Shown piece by piece: positions 18,770-28,428 of a DNA stretch of 64,000 nucleotides. Every line of letters begins with the position of its first letter. Position 1 is the stretch's first letter. Source of the stretch: CAYVTV01 sp964526475. Its GTDB lineage: Bacteria > Bacteroidota > Bacteroidia > Bacteroidales > GCA-2748055. The stretch covers positions 1 to 64,000 of the forward strand of contig CAZGKF010000011.1 in assembly GCA_964526475.1 (NCBI GenBank). The letters are read 5' to 3'. The position numbers were made by a program, and so were the translations under genes. The notes beneath the pieces are model-generated. The model ran no database searches. It was not told where the DNA came from and saw only the letters and a list, made by a program, of their open reading frames with translations.

Positions 18770-19189
18770 TCAGTTGTCCCAACTGTCGTAAACCAATACC
18801 CTTTCCCATAAGTCATGGCATTCTTCAATAAAAGCCTTATGTTTTTCGTGTTCCTGATAAATATCATGCCCTTCTTTGTTGTCGAAAATAACCAAAAGAG
18901 AAAACTGGTAAGTATTATCTATTACTTCCCTGCTAGTTTCAGCGGGTACCCCTATATGTTTAAAACGAATTGATTCTATGCTAACAAGCTTTTCAAGTTC
19001 CTTACGGCATTTATTTAAAGCTTCTTTATTATCCGGTGCTTTTAGCCAGAAAAAAACATGATGTACAAACATACTGGACAGATCAGGATTAATAGTTTTA
19101 CAAGCTGCCATGGAAGAAGCTGAAAATCCACCCAGAGCCGTTGCAGAAAGGGATCTTTTCAGAAAATCTTTACGGGGAATATTTTTCAT
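18770..19189 (-). CDS. Exported Dabb (stress-responsive A/B barrel) protein
   Basis: This 139-residue protein starts with a twin-arginine-like leader (RKDFLKRSLSATALGG) that ends near AAC. It may therefore be exported, possibly as a lipoprotein. The remainder is a Dabb domain beginning MFVHHVFFWLKAP, with RFKHIGVPAETSREVIDNTYQFSLLVIF typical of small dimeric alpha/beta barrels. Dabb proteins include dienelactone-like and stress-related enzymes; no substrate can be inferred. Confidence 0.82.
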   Translation of the reverse strand: MKNIPRKDFLKRSLSATALGGFSASSMAACKTINPDLSSMFVHHVFFWLKAPDNKEALNKCRKELEKLVSIESIRFKHIGVPAETSREVIDNTYQFSLLVIFDNKEGHDIYQEHEKHKAFIEECHDLWERVLVYDSWDN

Positions 19190-19414
19190 AGTAATAAAAA
19201 TGAATTGTTTATCGTTATAAATATATGATTGCTCAAAATTATAAAGCTATTTCAATTATAAGAAATAATTTAATAATCCGGGTAATCTGTCTTCAGGTTG
19301 TTTTATAACAATTCTATTTTAGGATGTTACGGTCTGAAATTATTAATAGATATCAGATATAGATTAATTATCTGGTTATCAATGTTTAAAAACATAATTA
19401 TTAACATTATACAC

Positions 19415-19445
19415 TTGAATTTGTTTAAGAAATGTAATAATTTTG
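19415..19445 (+). promoter_or_regulatory. Candidate Bacteroidota promoter
   Basis: TTG at 19415-19417 is followed after 20 bases by TAATTTTG at 19438-19445, the expected -33/-7 arrangement. The downstream gene starts at 19477. The surrounding 19190-19476 interval is AT-rich and shows no other feature. Confidence 0.4.
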
Positions 19446-19476
19446 TAAATTATATAGTTCACTAATTTTAGAAAAA

Positions 19477-20781
19477 ATGATAACAAGGAAAATAAAAATG
19501 ATAATGATTTTAGCTGTAATGGTAATTTCTTTGTTCCCATACACAGCAAGTGCCATTTTGCCTGCACCCCGCCAAACCTTTGACAAAAATGTTAACGACA
19601 CTGTATTTGTTGAATATTCAGGAATAATAATTGACAGATTAACAAAAAAGCCAATTGTTTTTGCCAGTATTATATTGTCCGGGACAAATATTGGCACTGT
19701 ATCAAACACCGAAGGAGAATTTGTTTTTAAAGTTCCTCCTTTCTATGAAAATAAAGAACTGGAGATATCAAGCATTGGTTACAGAATGCTAAAGGTGCCG
19801 ATAAAAAGTCTCAGCAAAACTGAAAATGAAATAAGTCTGGAACCTATTGCTTACCCCTTAGATGAAGTTGAGGTAAGAAAAATTGATCCGGTTAGCCTGA
19901 TAAGGGAAGTGCTGAGAAATATTCCGAAAAATTACGGAAATCAACCAGGTATGCTTACAGCATTTTATCGCGAAACTATTAAACAAAACAGAAATTATGT
20001 TGCCGTTTCTGAAGCGGTATTTGATGTTTATAAATCAGGATATGGTAAAGCCTTTGATAATGATAGGGTAAGAATTCATAAAGGTAGAAAAAGTCAGGAT
20101 GTGACAAGAATGGATACTGTTCTTTTTAAATTGCAGGGAGGGCCATATTATATTTTTCAGCTTGATATTGCAAAACACCCGGGAGATATTCTTTCAGGAG
20201 ATATTCTCGATTATTATAATTTCAAAATGCTGGGAACTGTTAATATACAGGAAAGAAATTCGTATATTATTGAGTTTGATCAGAAACCAAATGTTGATTT
20301 GCCATTGTATAAGGGATTTATTTATATTGATGTTTTGAGCAAGGCCATTTCAGCAGTTGAATTCAGTTTAAGTGATAAAGGAATATCAAGGGCAGCAGAA
20401 TTTATGATTGTAAAGAAGCCTGCCAATATGAGAGTTGATGTGCCGGAAACCAGTTACAGGGTAAACTACAGATATACTAATGGTAAATGGGTTCTTAATT
20501 ATGCACGTGCTGAGGCCCACTTCAGATGCAGATGGGCACGCCGGTTATTCCGCTCAAATTATTATACTATGTCGGAAATGGCGGTTACTGATGTTGAATA
20601 TGACAATGTCATCAAGCATAAAATCAGGGAATCTTCAAGACCGGGGGACATTCTGGTTGAGAAAATTTCAGATTTCGAAGACCCGGAATTCTGGGGGGAT
20701 TATAACATCATCCAGCCCGAACAAACTATAGAGCAGGCAATTGAAAAATTGAGCAGGAGGCTGAGAAGAATATCAGATTAA
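19477..20781 (+). CDS. Surface protein with carboxypeptidase-regulatory-like domain
   Basis: This is a 434-residue exported protein. An N-terminal signal segment (about 1-27, ending ASA) is followed by a CarboxypepD_reg-like beta-sandwich (about 43-115, EYSGIIIDRLTKKPIVFASI and STEGEF-type turn), as found at the start of TonB-linked and DUF5686-type proteins. The rest contains a conserved Bacteroidota region (LTAFYRETIKQN, FYIDV-like strands) but no TonB barrel. It is probably periplasmic or outer-membrane associated. Function is unknown. Confidence 0.75.
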   Translation: MITRKIKMIMILAVMVISLFPYTASAILPAPRQTFDKNVNDTVFVEYSGIIIDRLTKKPIVFASIILSGTNIGTVSNTEGEFVFKVPPFYENKELEISSIGYRMLKVPIKSLSKTENEISLEPIAYPLDEVEVRKIDPVSLIREVLRNIPKNYGNQPGMLTAFYRETIKQNRNYVAVSEAVFDVYKSGYGKAFDNDRVRIHKGRKSQDVTRMDTVLFKLQGGPYYIFQLDIAKHPGDILSGDILDYYNFKMLGTVNIQERNSYIIEFDQKPNVDLPLYKGFIYIDVLSKAISAVEFSLSDKGISRAAEFMIVKKPANMRVDVPETSYRVNYRYTNGKWVLNYARAEAHFRCRWARRLFRSNYYTMSEMAVTDVEYDNVIKHKIRESSRPGDILVEKISDFEDPEFWGDYNIIQPEQTIEQAIEKLSRRLRRISD

Positions 20782-20789
20782 TAAAAAAC

Positions 20790-21422
20790 TTATTCTTTAA
20801 GTCTTTTTATATACTCAGCAATCTTAATATGAGAGTTTTGCCGGGCGAAAATTTCAGCATCGTCTCCATCTTTGTCCTTTAGCTTTGGGTCTGCATTATT
20901 TGCCAGAAGTAATTTAACTACTTCCAGTTGACCTTCTGCAGCTGCAAACATAAGGGCGGTATAGCCTTCATCATTGTCTCTTATATTGGGATCAGCATTG
21001 TTTTGAAGAAGTATATCTACCGCCTCGGGGTTAGACCCGGTGGAAGCATAAATAAGTGCCGTCCTGCCTGAAAAATCAAGGGAATTAACTTCAGCCCCCT
21101 TTTCAATAAGCAGCGATATAATATTTGAATGACCATTATAAGCAGCCAGCATCAAAGCTGTCCGGTCTTCATTATCCGCTGCATTAATATTGATATCTTG
21201 TGAGATAAGAGTTTTAATTATCTCGTACCTGCCTTCAAAAGCTGCATCCCTGAGACGCTCTTCACCAGCAGCATCTGATTTTATTAACGGAGTCCCTGAA
21301 ACAAGATCTGATTTTCCTGATTCTGCCCCGTTCTGAACTGACTGTGATTTCTTGTCTTTACAGGAAAAAATCAATAGTACAATCAGGCTAGAACATATCA
21401 GAATGAATTTTTGGTATTTCAT
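20790..21422 (-). CDS. Ankyrin-repeat lipoprotein
   Basis: This is a 210-residue protein. The leader ends in a lipobox (LIFSC, Cys near residue 21), so it is likely a lipoprotein. After a low-complexity linker, residues of about 57-205 hold four to five ankyrin repeats (for example NAADNEDRTALMLAAYNGHSN and DNDEGYTALMFAAAEG). Ankyrin domains bind proteins; the partner is unknown. It is convergent with the gene at 19477. Confidence 0.85.
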   Translation of the reverse strand: MKYQKFILICSSLIVLLIFSCKDKKSQSVQNGAESGKSDLVSGTPLIKSDAAGEERLRDAAFEGRYEIIKTLISQDININAADNEDRTALMLAAYNGHSNIISLLIEKGAEVNSLDFSGRTALIYASTGSNPEAVDILLQNNADPNIRDNDEGYTALMFAAAEGQLEVVKLLLANNADPKLKDKDGDDAEIFARQNSHIKIAEYIKRLKE

Positions 21423-21550
21423 AGCTAAGATTTTATTAAAGAACTAAAGTTTCGCAGATGTTTATATCATCCATATTAAAAGGGTTATACGCAATAAGCA
21501 ATTCTTTAAATTTTGATATTCAGTTATTTAAAATTTCCATTTTCAAGAAC

Positions 21551-21614
21551 AAAAATATTGCCTTAAAGATTCTTTTTTATTTTTAAACAAGTTGAGCATC
21601 CGCGAAACTTTAAT
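21551..21614. repeat. Dispersed 64-bp intergenic repeat, copy A
   Basis: This copy matches 30181-30244 in the same orientation over 64 bases with seven substitutions and no gaps. It lies in the 301-base space between the ankyrin lipoprotein gene and the AbgT gene, which otherwise holds nothing I recognise. A shorter similar stretch (about 22 bases) is seen near 35851. Confidence 0.6.
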
Positions 21615-21723
21615 AAATAAAAAACCTAAATTAAAAAAAGAATACTGAAAGGAAAAAAATTTTATTTCCTTAATGCCTGCACGGAATTGTAAAATAAAAC
21701 TGTTATATCTTTTTATGTCTGGA

Positions 21724-23304
21724 TTACAAATAGACACCTTCACCAACTCCAATCGGAAGGTTAAGCATATACCATGCAAAAACGAGTATAATCCAAAGGA
21801 TAAAAAGTATAAGCGCATAAGGAATTAGTAATGAAACTATAGTTCCTATTCCGATATTTTTATTGTATTTATGGATCCAGCCCAGCAAGAGTGGAAAATA
21901 GACATAAAGTGGAGTTACGCAGTTTGTTATTGAATCTCCAACCCGGTACATAAGTTGAACGAAAGCCGGACTATATCCAAGTTGTGAAAGCATAGGAATA
22001 AATATAGGCGCAAAAATAGCCCATTTTGCGGAACCGCTCCCCAGGAAAATATTCAGCAGGGCTACTATTATCATAAACAATGTAAACATTAAAGGTCCGG
22101 TAAGTCCTGATGATTTAAGAAATTCTGCACCACTTATGGCCATTATCGTATCGAGCCGTGACCAACTGAATAAATTAATAAACTGTGCAACAACAAGCAT
22201 CAGAACGATATAGCCTGACAACTCTTTCATACCATGTTCCATATGTTTAAGAACGTCATTTGATTTTTTTATAGTTCCTGTGGCTTTACCATAGAAATAA
22301 CCGGGTATGGCAAAAAGAAAAAACAAAACGGGAATTAAACCTTTAAGAAATGGAGAAGGAACAATCCCTCCTGTTACCTGATTTCGAAGGGGAGCTGTGG
22401 AAGGTATTACCAGAAGCGAGATAATTATTGAATAGAAAAGGAGAGCAAGACCGGCATGGCGTAATCCTTTTTTTTCCTGAAGTGTAAGTTTGCCATCAGT
22501 TCCGGGAATAACTGCATCAGCATCCACAGGTATTTTGTTGCAACGGGGAATAGTATATTTTTTTACTATGAATGTTCCTCCAAAAGCAAGCAGGAACGTA
22601 GAAACGATCATAAAATACCAGTTTGCTGTAGCACTAACCTCCATGGGTGGAGACATTTGTGAACTTATTTCGGTGCTTATTCCTGCAAGCAAAACATCGG
22701 TGCCGGCAATAAAAAAATTTGCAGTAAAGCCGGCAGTTGCACCTGCATAACCTGCTATAAGCCCTGCTATTGGATTCAACCCTATTTGCATAAAGATGAG
22801 GGCTGCAATTGGAGGAACAATTACAACTCCTGCATCAGAACCAATATTACCGCATGCCCCAATAATAAAAATAACTGGCAGAACTACTTTTTTTGGAACG
22901 GAGAATGCAACTGTTCTCAATGCTACAGCAAGTAAACCGCTTCTTTCCGCAATAGATACTCCCATTAACATAACAAGCACAAGACCGAACGGGGTAAAAT
23001 GTGCAAAGTTTGTTACCATTTCTTCCAGAAACCGCCTTAAGCCATCGCCTGAAAATAGATTTTCAGCCTTAACTAATTCCCCGGTGGATGGATTCACAGC
23101 ATTGACTCCAATGGCTGAAGTTATTGCACTTAAAACAATTACTAAAATGCAGATCCATACAAAAATCCAGAATGGATGGGGCAGTTTATTCCCCATACGC
23201 TCAATCCAGCCTACTATTCCTTTTGATCTGATATCCGGCGGTATTAATGAATTATTCCGGACGGATTTTTCTTTGAATATATGCTGTTTTTCTGACTTAG
23301 CCAT
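21724..23304 (-). CDS. AbgT-family transporter
   Basis: This 526-residue membrane protein has about 12 or more hydrophobic segments and matches the AbgT family, which includes p-aminobenzoyl-glutamate importers and sulfonamide/PABA exporters. Recognisable segments include WIERMGNKLPHPFWIFVWIC at the N-terminus, NIGSDAGVVIVPPIAALIF and GSGSAKWAIFAPIFIPM. Direction and substrate cannot be read from sequence. It is divergent from the MFS gene at 23718. Confidence 0.88.
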   Translation of the reverse strand: MAKSEKQHIFKEKSVRNNSLIPPDIRSKGIVGWIERMGNKLPHPFWIFVWICILVIVLSAITSAIGVNAVNPSTGELVKAENLFSGDGLRRFLEEMVTNFAHFTPFGLVLVMLMGVSIAERSGLLAVALRTVAFSVPKKVVLPVIFIIGACGNIGSDAGVVIVPPIAALIFMQIGLNPIAGLIAGYAGATAGFTANFFIAGTDVLLAGISTEISSQMSPPMEVSATANWYFMIVSTFLLAFGGTFIVKKYTIPRCNKIPVDADAVIPGTDGKLTLQEKKGLRHAGLALLFYSIIISLLVIPSTAPLRNQVTGGIVPSPFLKGLIPVLFFLFAIPGYFYGKATGTIKKSNDVLKHMEHGMKELSGYIVLMLVVAQFINLFSWSRLDTIMAISGAEFLKSSGLTGPLMFTLFMIIVALLNIFLGSGSAKWAIFAPIFIPMLSQLGYSPAFVQLMYRVGDSITNCVTPLYVYFPLLLGWIHKYNKNIGIGTIVSLLIPYALILFILWIILVFAWYMLNLPIGVGEGVYL

Positions 23305-23620
23305 ATCTTATAATTTATGTTATTATTCTATATTGTTTAATTATATCCAGTTGATATTTTTTCTTGATACATTACATTGAGAATTCGAATATATAATTTT
23401 TTTGTTTAAATGATCTTTTACGTAAATGAGTTCCTTTTTTTATAACAGAACTGACAAAAATTTATCGTTTAACTAATTCCCCGATCCATCAATTCTCCTA
23501 TTATAAATATTTCCTACGATCGAAATGCTTCTTGTCAGAATCATCCAGGTAAATTTTTTCCAAAATGAGGTTAACTTTTTTGCTGTTTTATACTATCCAT
23601 TTTTTATAAACTAATTTTTT

Positions 23621-23628
23621 TATATTTG
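23621..23628 (+). promoter_or_regulatory. Candidate -7 element for the MFS gene
   Basis: TATATTTG fits TAnnTTTG and lies 90 bases before the start at 23718. The whole divergent interval 23305-23717 is AT-rich and otherwise shows no gene, RNA or strong repeat. Confidence 0.35.
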
Positions 23629-23717
23629 CCCCTTAACATTTAATGATTGTTTTGCAATGAAATATTGTTTTTACCAATTTAACTGTTTATCCTTTTTATT
23701 AACAAATTCATATACTC

Positions 23718-25355
23718 ATGAGTGATATTCCCAAAAAAACCTTGCGTGACATCCCCGCAATGCGCTGGCTTGTAATGTTTTTAGTTAGTGGCCTGATGTT
23801 TTCGACCTATTATTTTCAGGATTTTTATTCCGGATTGAAAGACCTTGTAGAAACTGATTTTGGGTTTACAAGTGAAGAGTTTGGCAGAATGATAGGTTTA
23901 ACAACTATTGCCAATGTGTTTGGGATGATTATTGTCGGTGGGATTATACTTGATAAGTGGGGCATCCGGTTGGCAGGTATGGCATTTGGCGGGTTGGCTA
24001 CTTTGGGAGGTCTTGTTTCAGCTCTTACTGCTGCCGGTTATTTTGGTGACGATAAGGCAACAATGCTTACCGGACTAATTATTGGCAGGGTAATGTTCGG
24101 ATCAGGTCTTGAGGTTGTTTGTGTCGTTGTAATGAGAACCCTTGTTAAGTGGTTCAAGGGCTATGAGCTGGCCCTTGCAATGGCTATCAACATGGGTTTT
24201 GGCCGTCTGGGTTCTGCCCTGGCTATTGCTATTTCACTTGATATAGCGGGTACATCAGTATCACCTGCTGTTACTTTCGCTGCAGCATTAATTGGCCTGA
24301 GCCTCATTATGTTTATAATCTACATTTTTTTCGATCTTAAGATAGATAAGCAGACAGGTGCTAAAGAACTCAGAATGCAAAGTAAAGGGGAAGATGATTT
24401 CAAATTTTCTGACCTCGTTAAGCTGGCAACTAACAGATCCTTTATATTTATTAGTCTTCTTTGTGTGGCGTTCTATTCGGCTGTATTCCCTTTTATTCAA
24501 TACGCACCTGACTTGTTGGTAAATAAGTTTGGGTTTAATTATGACCTTCCTGAAGGGGCATCTTTTGTGGTTTTTGGAAACGCTGTTCTGGGAAATGCCA
24601 TAGTTTATATTATTATTTTCATTTTTGCCCTTTGCATAACACTTATCCCTAACTATCTCAAGAAGATGAGGGACAAGAATATACTTCGACTTATAATTCT
24701 GGGAGTTTTTGCCATTATCGTTTATTTTAACCTTGATGTTATCAAAATCTGGCTTGTTAATGGTCCGAAAACCGCCGGGCTAATCCCTCTTGGAACTATA
24801 ATATTTACCCCAATTTTCGGGAGTTATGTTGATAAAAACGGGAAGGCTGCTTCACTTATGATTCTGGGATCATTTCTTTTGATTTTTGCACACATTTCTT
24901 TATCACTGACTAACAGTATTTTAATGGCATATCTGGGCCTTTTAAGTTTGGGAGTAGCGTTTTCCCTTGTGCCTGCAGCAATGTGGCCTTCCGTAGCTAA
25001 AATTGTTGCTGAGAACCGTCTTGGAACTGCATATGCTACCATGTTTACCGTTCAGAACTGGGGCCTGGGTTTATTCTTTTGGGGAATAGGGGCATTTCTT
25101 TATGCCGTTAATCCTAAGGTAGTTACCGCGATTTCGGAAACACGGGATCAACTTGCAGCTCAGGGAATGAGTAGTGGGGAGATTAGTAATCAGATTAAAC
25201 TCATGCAATATGCAGGTGAATTGCCTTACTATAATTACTTATGGCCTATCCTTTCTCTGGTATTACTGGGTTTAATATCAATATACCTGGCATATAAATT
25301 AAAGCAGGCTGACAGGATTCAGGGATACGGACTGGAATTACCTTCTAACGGGTAA
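23718..25355 (+). CDS. MFS transporter
   Basis: This 545-residue major facilitator protein has 12 hydrophobic helices plus a longer central region. The MFS loop 2-3 motif appears as GGIILDKWGIRLAG, and an R-x-MFGSGLEVV segment follows. It resembles a Bacteroidota group annotated only as MFS transporters, related to oxalate/formate- or nitrate-type carriers. The substrate is unknown. It ends one base before the stop of the convergent MFS gene. Confidence 0.85.
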   Translation: MSDIPKKTLRDIPAMRWLVMFLVSGLMFSTYYFQDFYSGLKDLVETDFGFTSEEFGRMIGLTTIANVFGMIIVGGIILDKWGIRLAGMAFGGLATLGGLVSALTAAGYFGDDKATMLTGLIIGRVMFGSGLEVVCVVVMRTLVKWFKGYELALAMAINMGFGRLGSALAIAISLDIAGTSVSPAVTFAAALIGLSLIMFIIYIFFDLKIDKQTGAKELRMQSKGEDDFKFSDLVKLATNRSFIFISLLCVAFYSAVFPFIQYAPDLLVNKFGFNYDLPEGASFVVFGNAVLGNAIVYIIIFIFALCITLIPNYLKKMRDKNILRLIILGVFAIIVYFNLDVIKIWLVNGPKTAGLIPLGTIIFTPIFGSYVDKNGKAASLMILGSFLLIFAHISLSLTNSILMAYLGLLSLGVAFSLVPAAMWPSVAKIVAENRLGTAYATMFTVQNWGLGLFFWGIGAFLYAVNPKVVTAISETRDQLAAQGMSSGEISNQIKLMQYAGELPYYNYLWPILSLVLLGLISIYLAYKLKQADRIQGYGLELPSNG

Positions 25356-25356
25356 G

Positions 25357-26757
25357 CTAATCCGGCGGCATGTTTATTATCTTATGAACCTTCCCTCTGA
25401 CCATGGAAGCATAAGCCCCAATGATGCACAGTACCGTGAAAATGGCAAAGGCAGTTTTTATGGCCTTTAGTAATTGATCAAGATTTGAAGGATTGATTTC
25501 TGTTTTACCAATATAAACAGTAAAAAGCATCATCACCACTCCCATGCTAAACATCTGTCCAACCATTCTCATTGTACCTAAAGAACCCGAAGCAATACCA
25601 AGATATTTTCTTTCAACGGAACTCATTATAGCATTTGTATTTGGAGAAGAGAAGAAAGCAAACCCTACCCCCATAAATAAAAGTATCAGAACCAGATGAA
25701 GAATTTCGGTTTCCGGAGACAGAAAAAATAACATCAGCAATCCCAGGGAAGAAATGAGCATGCCCGCAGAGGACAAAATACGGGGTTCAATTTTATCTGA
25801 AAGTTTTCCCGCAAGTGGTGATAACAAAGCCATTATTACAGGAGATGAAACAAGGATAAAACCACTTTCCTGTGCACTCAGATTTCTTATTTTCTGCAGG
25901 TAGAAGCTTAAAAGAAACCCGGTTGCAAATGTAGCACTGTAATTAATAAGAGCTGCCAGGTTTGAATAGCGGAAAGTTACATTATTTTTAAAAAGCCTCA
26001 GTTCAAATACCGGATATGCAATTCTGAGTTCCCAGAGAATAAAAAAGAGCAAAGCCGTTAATCCGCATACCAGATATAAAAAACCTGCCAAGTCAGGTAA
26101 TATGGAAAAGCTGTAAATAATCAGGCTGAGCGATATGCCATACAATATGGAGCCAATCCAGTCGAATCTTTCACCCCTGGCTTCCGCCCATTCCCCCTGA
26201 AGTTTTTTAAATACAAAATAAATAACAATCATTCCCAGAGGTAATGTAAAAAAGAACACACTTCTCCAGCCTAATTGTTCAGTAAGGATTCCTCCGGCAA
26301 ATGGACCTAAAGTGAGACCGGAATAAACAGACGCAACGGTAATTCCCATCGCCTTTCCTCTTTCCCTTAAGGGGAAGACAGAAGTAATTATTGCCATACC
26401 TGCACCAAAGATCATTGAACTGCCTATAGCCTGAATTATGCGGAACAGGATCAGTATTCCAACAGAATTGGCAAGTCCGCATAAGAAGGATGCTATGGTA
26501 AATATAATAATTCCCCAAAGGAAAATCTTTTTTCTTCCAAGTATATCTGCTGCCCTGCCAACAGGAATTAAAAACACTCCTGCTGCAAGTAAATATGAGG
26601 TTGCTATCCAACTTAGCAGGATTGCATCTGCCTCAAAATATGTTCCTATCGTTGGCAGAGCAACATTTATGGAAGATCCCATAAATGGAGTTAAAAAGGA
26701 AGCAATGGAAGCAACAAGCAATGCTGCGTTTTTCTCAGACCGGACAGATTCCTGCAT
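25357..26757 (-). CDS. MFS drug/solute exporter (EmrB/QacA-like)
   Basis: This 466-residue major facilitator protein begins with the DHA2-type pattern LVASIASFLTPFMGSSINVALPTIG and LSWIATSYLLA, then VGRAADILGRKKIF (loop 2-3) and VYSGLTLGPFAGGILTE (motif C, typical of antiporters). About 14 hydrophobic segments are seen. It probably exports drugs or small toxic compounds, by family; no regulator gene is adjacent. Confidence 0.85.
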   Translation of the reverse strand: MQESVRSEKNAALLVASIASFLTPFMGSSINVALPTIGTYFEADAILLSWIATSYLLAAGVFLIPVGRAADILGRKKIFLWGIIIFTIASFLCGLANSVGILILFRIIQAIGSSMIFGAGMAIITSVFPLRERGKAMGITVASVYSGLTLGPFAGGILTEQLGWRSVFFFTLPLGMIVIYFVFKKLQGEWAEARGERFDWIGSILYGISLSLIIYSFSILPDLAGFLYLVCGLTALLFFILWELRIAYPVFELRLFKNNVTFRYSNLAALINYSATFATGFLLSFYLQKIRNLSAQESGFILVSSPVIMALLSPLAGKLSDKIEPRILSSAGMLISSLGLLMLFFLSPETEILHLVLILLFMGVGFAFFSSPNTNAIMSSVERKYLGIASGSLGTMRMVGQMFSMGVVMMLFTVYIGKTEINPSNLDQLLKAIKTAFAIFTVLCIIGAYASMVRGKVHKIINMPPD

Positions 26758-26806
26758 TAAGACAATTTAATAAACGGTTTGAAGGCTTTAAAAACTTCAA
26801 AAATAG

Positions 26807-26935
26807 TTATTTTAAAAAGAACTTGTGCTTATTCCTCCAGATATCAGTGTTTACCGGATTCTTCAATACAACATTGAGTTCAATGGGCTCAACTGCTTTT
26901 ATATAGGACGATTCCATTTTTGTGATAACAAGCAT
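26807..26935 (-). other. Possible 42-codon gene or remnant
   Basis: An ATG-started frame of 42 codons reads on the minus strand, and the same frame stays open upstream to about 27000. It begins MLVITKMESSYIKAVEPI. I recognise no family. It lies in the 510-base space between the MFS and Hsp20 genes and may be a remnant or chance. Confidence 0.15.
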
Positions 26936-27059
26936 GGCCCCAACCTGGGAGAAAGTCCCCGGCAGTGTCCCCCTGTCAGAACACAACTGGTTTATTATCC
27001 GGAATCCTTAAGAGATTGAAGTTTTATTCTCATCTCCTATTGCTGATAAACGATAGTGT

Positions 27060-27097
27060 CATTATGGCATTATTTCTTTATTAATAATGCCATAATG
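27060..27097. promoter_or_regulatory. Perfect 15-bp inverted repeat
   Basis: The arms at 27060-27074 (CATTATGGCATTATT) and 27083-27097 are exactly complementary with an 8-base loop. The structure lies about 190 bases upstream of the first Hsp20 start. No T-run follows, so it looks less like a terminator and more like an operator or an RNA hairpin in the heat-shock leader. Its role is inferred only from position. Confidence 0.45.
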
Positions 27098-27271
27098 TCT
27101 GTATTGCTCAACAGCCAGCTGAAAGATTTTTTATCAGCATAATTATAAAATTCAGAATATCAATTGAATAAGATTATTGTTTGAAAACCGGGCATTGTTT
27201 GGCATATTGATTGAAAATTATCTGTTGAAACATTACAATTAAGAATAGGATTTATGTTTAACTAAAAAAAT

Positions 27272-27277
27272 GGAGGA
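27272..27277 (+). promoter_or_regulatory. Ribosome binding site GGAGGA deciding the first Hsp20 start
   Basis: GGAGGA ends 7 bases before ATG 27285. The second Hsp20 gene has the same hexamer at 27805-27810 with the same spacing to ATG 27818, followed by the same codons for MTL. The upstream ATG at 27270 overlaps the hexamer and is therefore unlikely to be the start. Confidence 0.65.
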
Positions 27278-27284
27278 CACAACC

Positions 27285-27737
27285 ATGACACTTGCAAGAT
27301 TATCAGACAACATGTTTCCATCGACACCTTCATTTTTCGATAGAATGTTTGGAGGAGATCTGATGGACTGGAGTTTTTCAAACTTCGCCGGATCCAATTC
27401 AACCCTTCCTGCTGTTAATCTCTTGGAAAACGATAATGAGTTTCTGATTGAGTTAGCAGCACCGGGGATGAAGAGGGACGATTTTAAGATAAGCTTTGAT
27501 AATGGTCGGCTAACCATTTCTTCAGAAAGGAAAGATGAACGCAAGGAGGGAGATGGAGAAAAATACAGCCGTCATGAGTTCACTTACAGCTCTTTTCAGC
27601 GTTCGTTCAGTGTGCCGGAAAGCACGGTTAATGCCGAAAAGATCGCAGCAAAGTATTCAAATGGCATTCTTTACATTACATTGCCAAAACGTGAAGAAGC
27701 CAAACCAAAACCATCAAGGGTAATTAAGATTTCATAA
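27285..27737 (+). CDS. Small heat-shock protein Hsp20, first of a tandem pair
   Basis: This protein of about 150 residues has an alpha-crystallin domain (about 40-140), with LPAVNLLENDNEFLIELAAPG, the arginine-containing YSRHEFTYSSFQRSF, and the closing YSNGILYITLPK (GxLxxxxP motif). These chaperones hold unfolding proteins during stress and form oligomers. The N-terminus (SFFDRMFGGDLMDW) closely matches that of the next gene, so the pair arose by duplication. A terminator separates them. Confidence 0.93.
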   Translation: MTLARLSDNMFPSTPSFFDRMFGGDLMDWSFSNFAGSNSTLPAVNLLENDNEFLIELAAPGMKRDDFKISFDNGRLTISSERKDERKEGDGEKYSRHEFTYSSFQRSFSVPESTVNAEKIAAKYSNGILYITLPKREEAKPKPSRVIKIS

Positions 27738-27744
27738 TTGAAAA

Positions 27745-27779
27745 GGGCAGGATATTATTTGTCCTGCCCTGCTTTTTTT
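27745..27779 (+). terminator. Intrinsic terminator between the Hsp20 genes
   Basis: GGGCAGGA at 27745-27752 pairs perfectly with TCCTGCCC at 27762-27769 and is followed by a run of seven T. Readthrough or a second promoter would be needed for the next gene. Confidence 0.85.
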
Positions 27780-27817
27780 AACAAATTAAAAAATTTAAAA
27801 AACAGGAGGACAAAGCC

Positions 27818-28252
27818 ATGACATTAACAAGATTTTCAAATCGGGTTCCATCTTTTTTCGACAGATTTTTAGAAGGAGATATGATGGATTGGGCAAACTC
27901 AAATTTTTCAACAACAAACACAAATTTGCCCGCAGTGAATATTAAAGAAAACAACGATGAATTTATAATTGAAGTAGCAGCACCCGGCATGAAGAAAGAA
28001 GACTTCAGGGTAAATTATGATAATGGGAGGTTGTCTATTTCTTCTGAGGTAAGAGAGGAAGTACAGGATGGAGAGAAATATACCCGGAGGGAGTTCAGCT
28101 ACCAATCATTTCAACGGACTTTTGATATTTCACAGGAGTTAGTTGACGGGGATAAGATAAATGCTAAATATTCTGAAGGGATACTTCAGCTTTCACTTCC
28201 AAAGAGAGAAGAGATAAAGCCAAAACCAGCCCGGGAAATATCTATTTCATAA
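27818..28252 (+). CDS. Small heat-shock protein Hsp20, second of a tandem pair
   Basis: This 144-residue alpha-crystallin domain protein is closely related to its neighbour: LPAVNIKENNDEFIIEVAAPG, YTRREFSYQSFQRTF and YSEGILQLSLPK. It has the same GGAGGA ribosome site 7 bases before the ATG. The spacing of only 80 bases, which contains a terminator, suggests partly independent expression. Function is as for the first copy. Confidence 0.93.
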   Translation: MTLTRFSNRVPSFFDRFLEGDMMDWANSNFSTTNTNLPAVNIKENNDEFIIEVAAPGMKKEDFRVNYDNGRLSISSEVREEVQDGEKYTRREFSYQSFQRTFDISQELVDGDKINAKYSEGILQLSLPKREEIKPKPAREISIS

Positions 28253-28308
28253 GTAAGTCTCTCTTTTTGATGCATCTACACCTAAAAAAATAATGATAAT
28301 TATTCAAC

Positions 28309-28345
28309 AACCGTTCTTATTGATTTTTAGTGAGAGCGGTTTTTC
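28309..28345 (+). terminator. Intrinsic terminator after the Hsp20 pair
   Basis: AACCGTTCT at 28309-28317 pairs with AGAGCGGTT at 28333-28341 (eight of nine pairs, one G-T) and is followed by a T-rich tract. Confidence 0.65.
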
Positions 28346-28428
28346 TTTTGGAACAAGTCCTGGAGTTCTTTAAAATCTGATAAAGAAATATTAAAGCCTT
28401 ATGGGACGGGAAGTAAAATAAACTTTTT

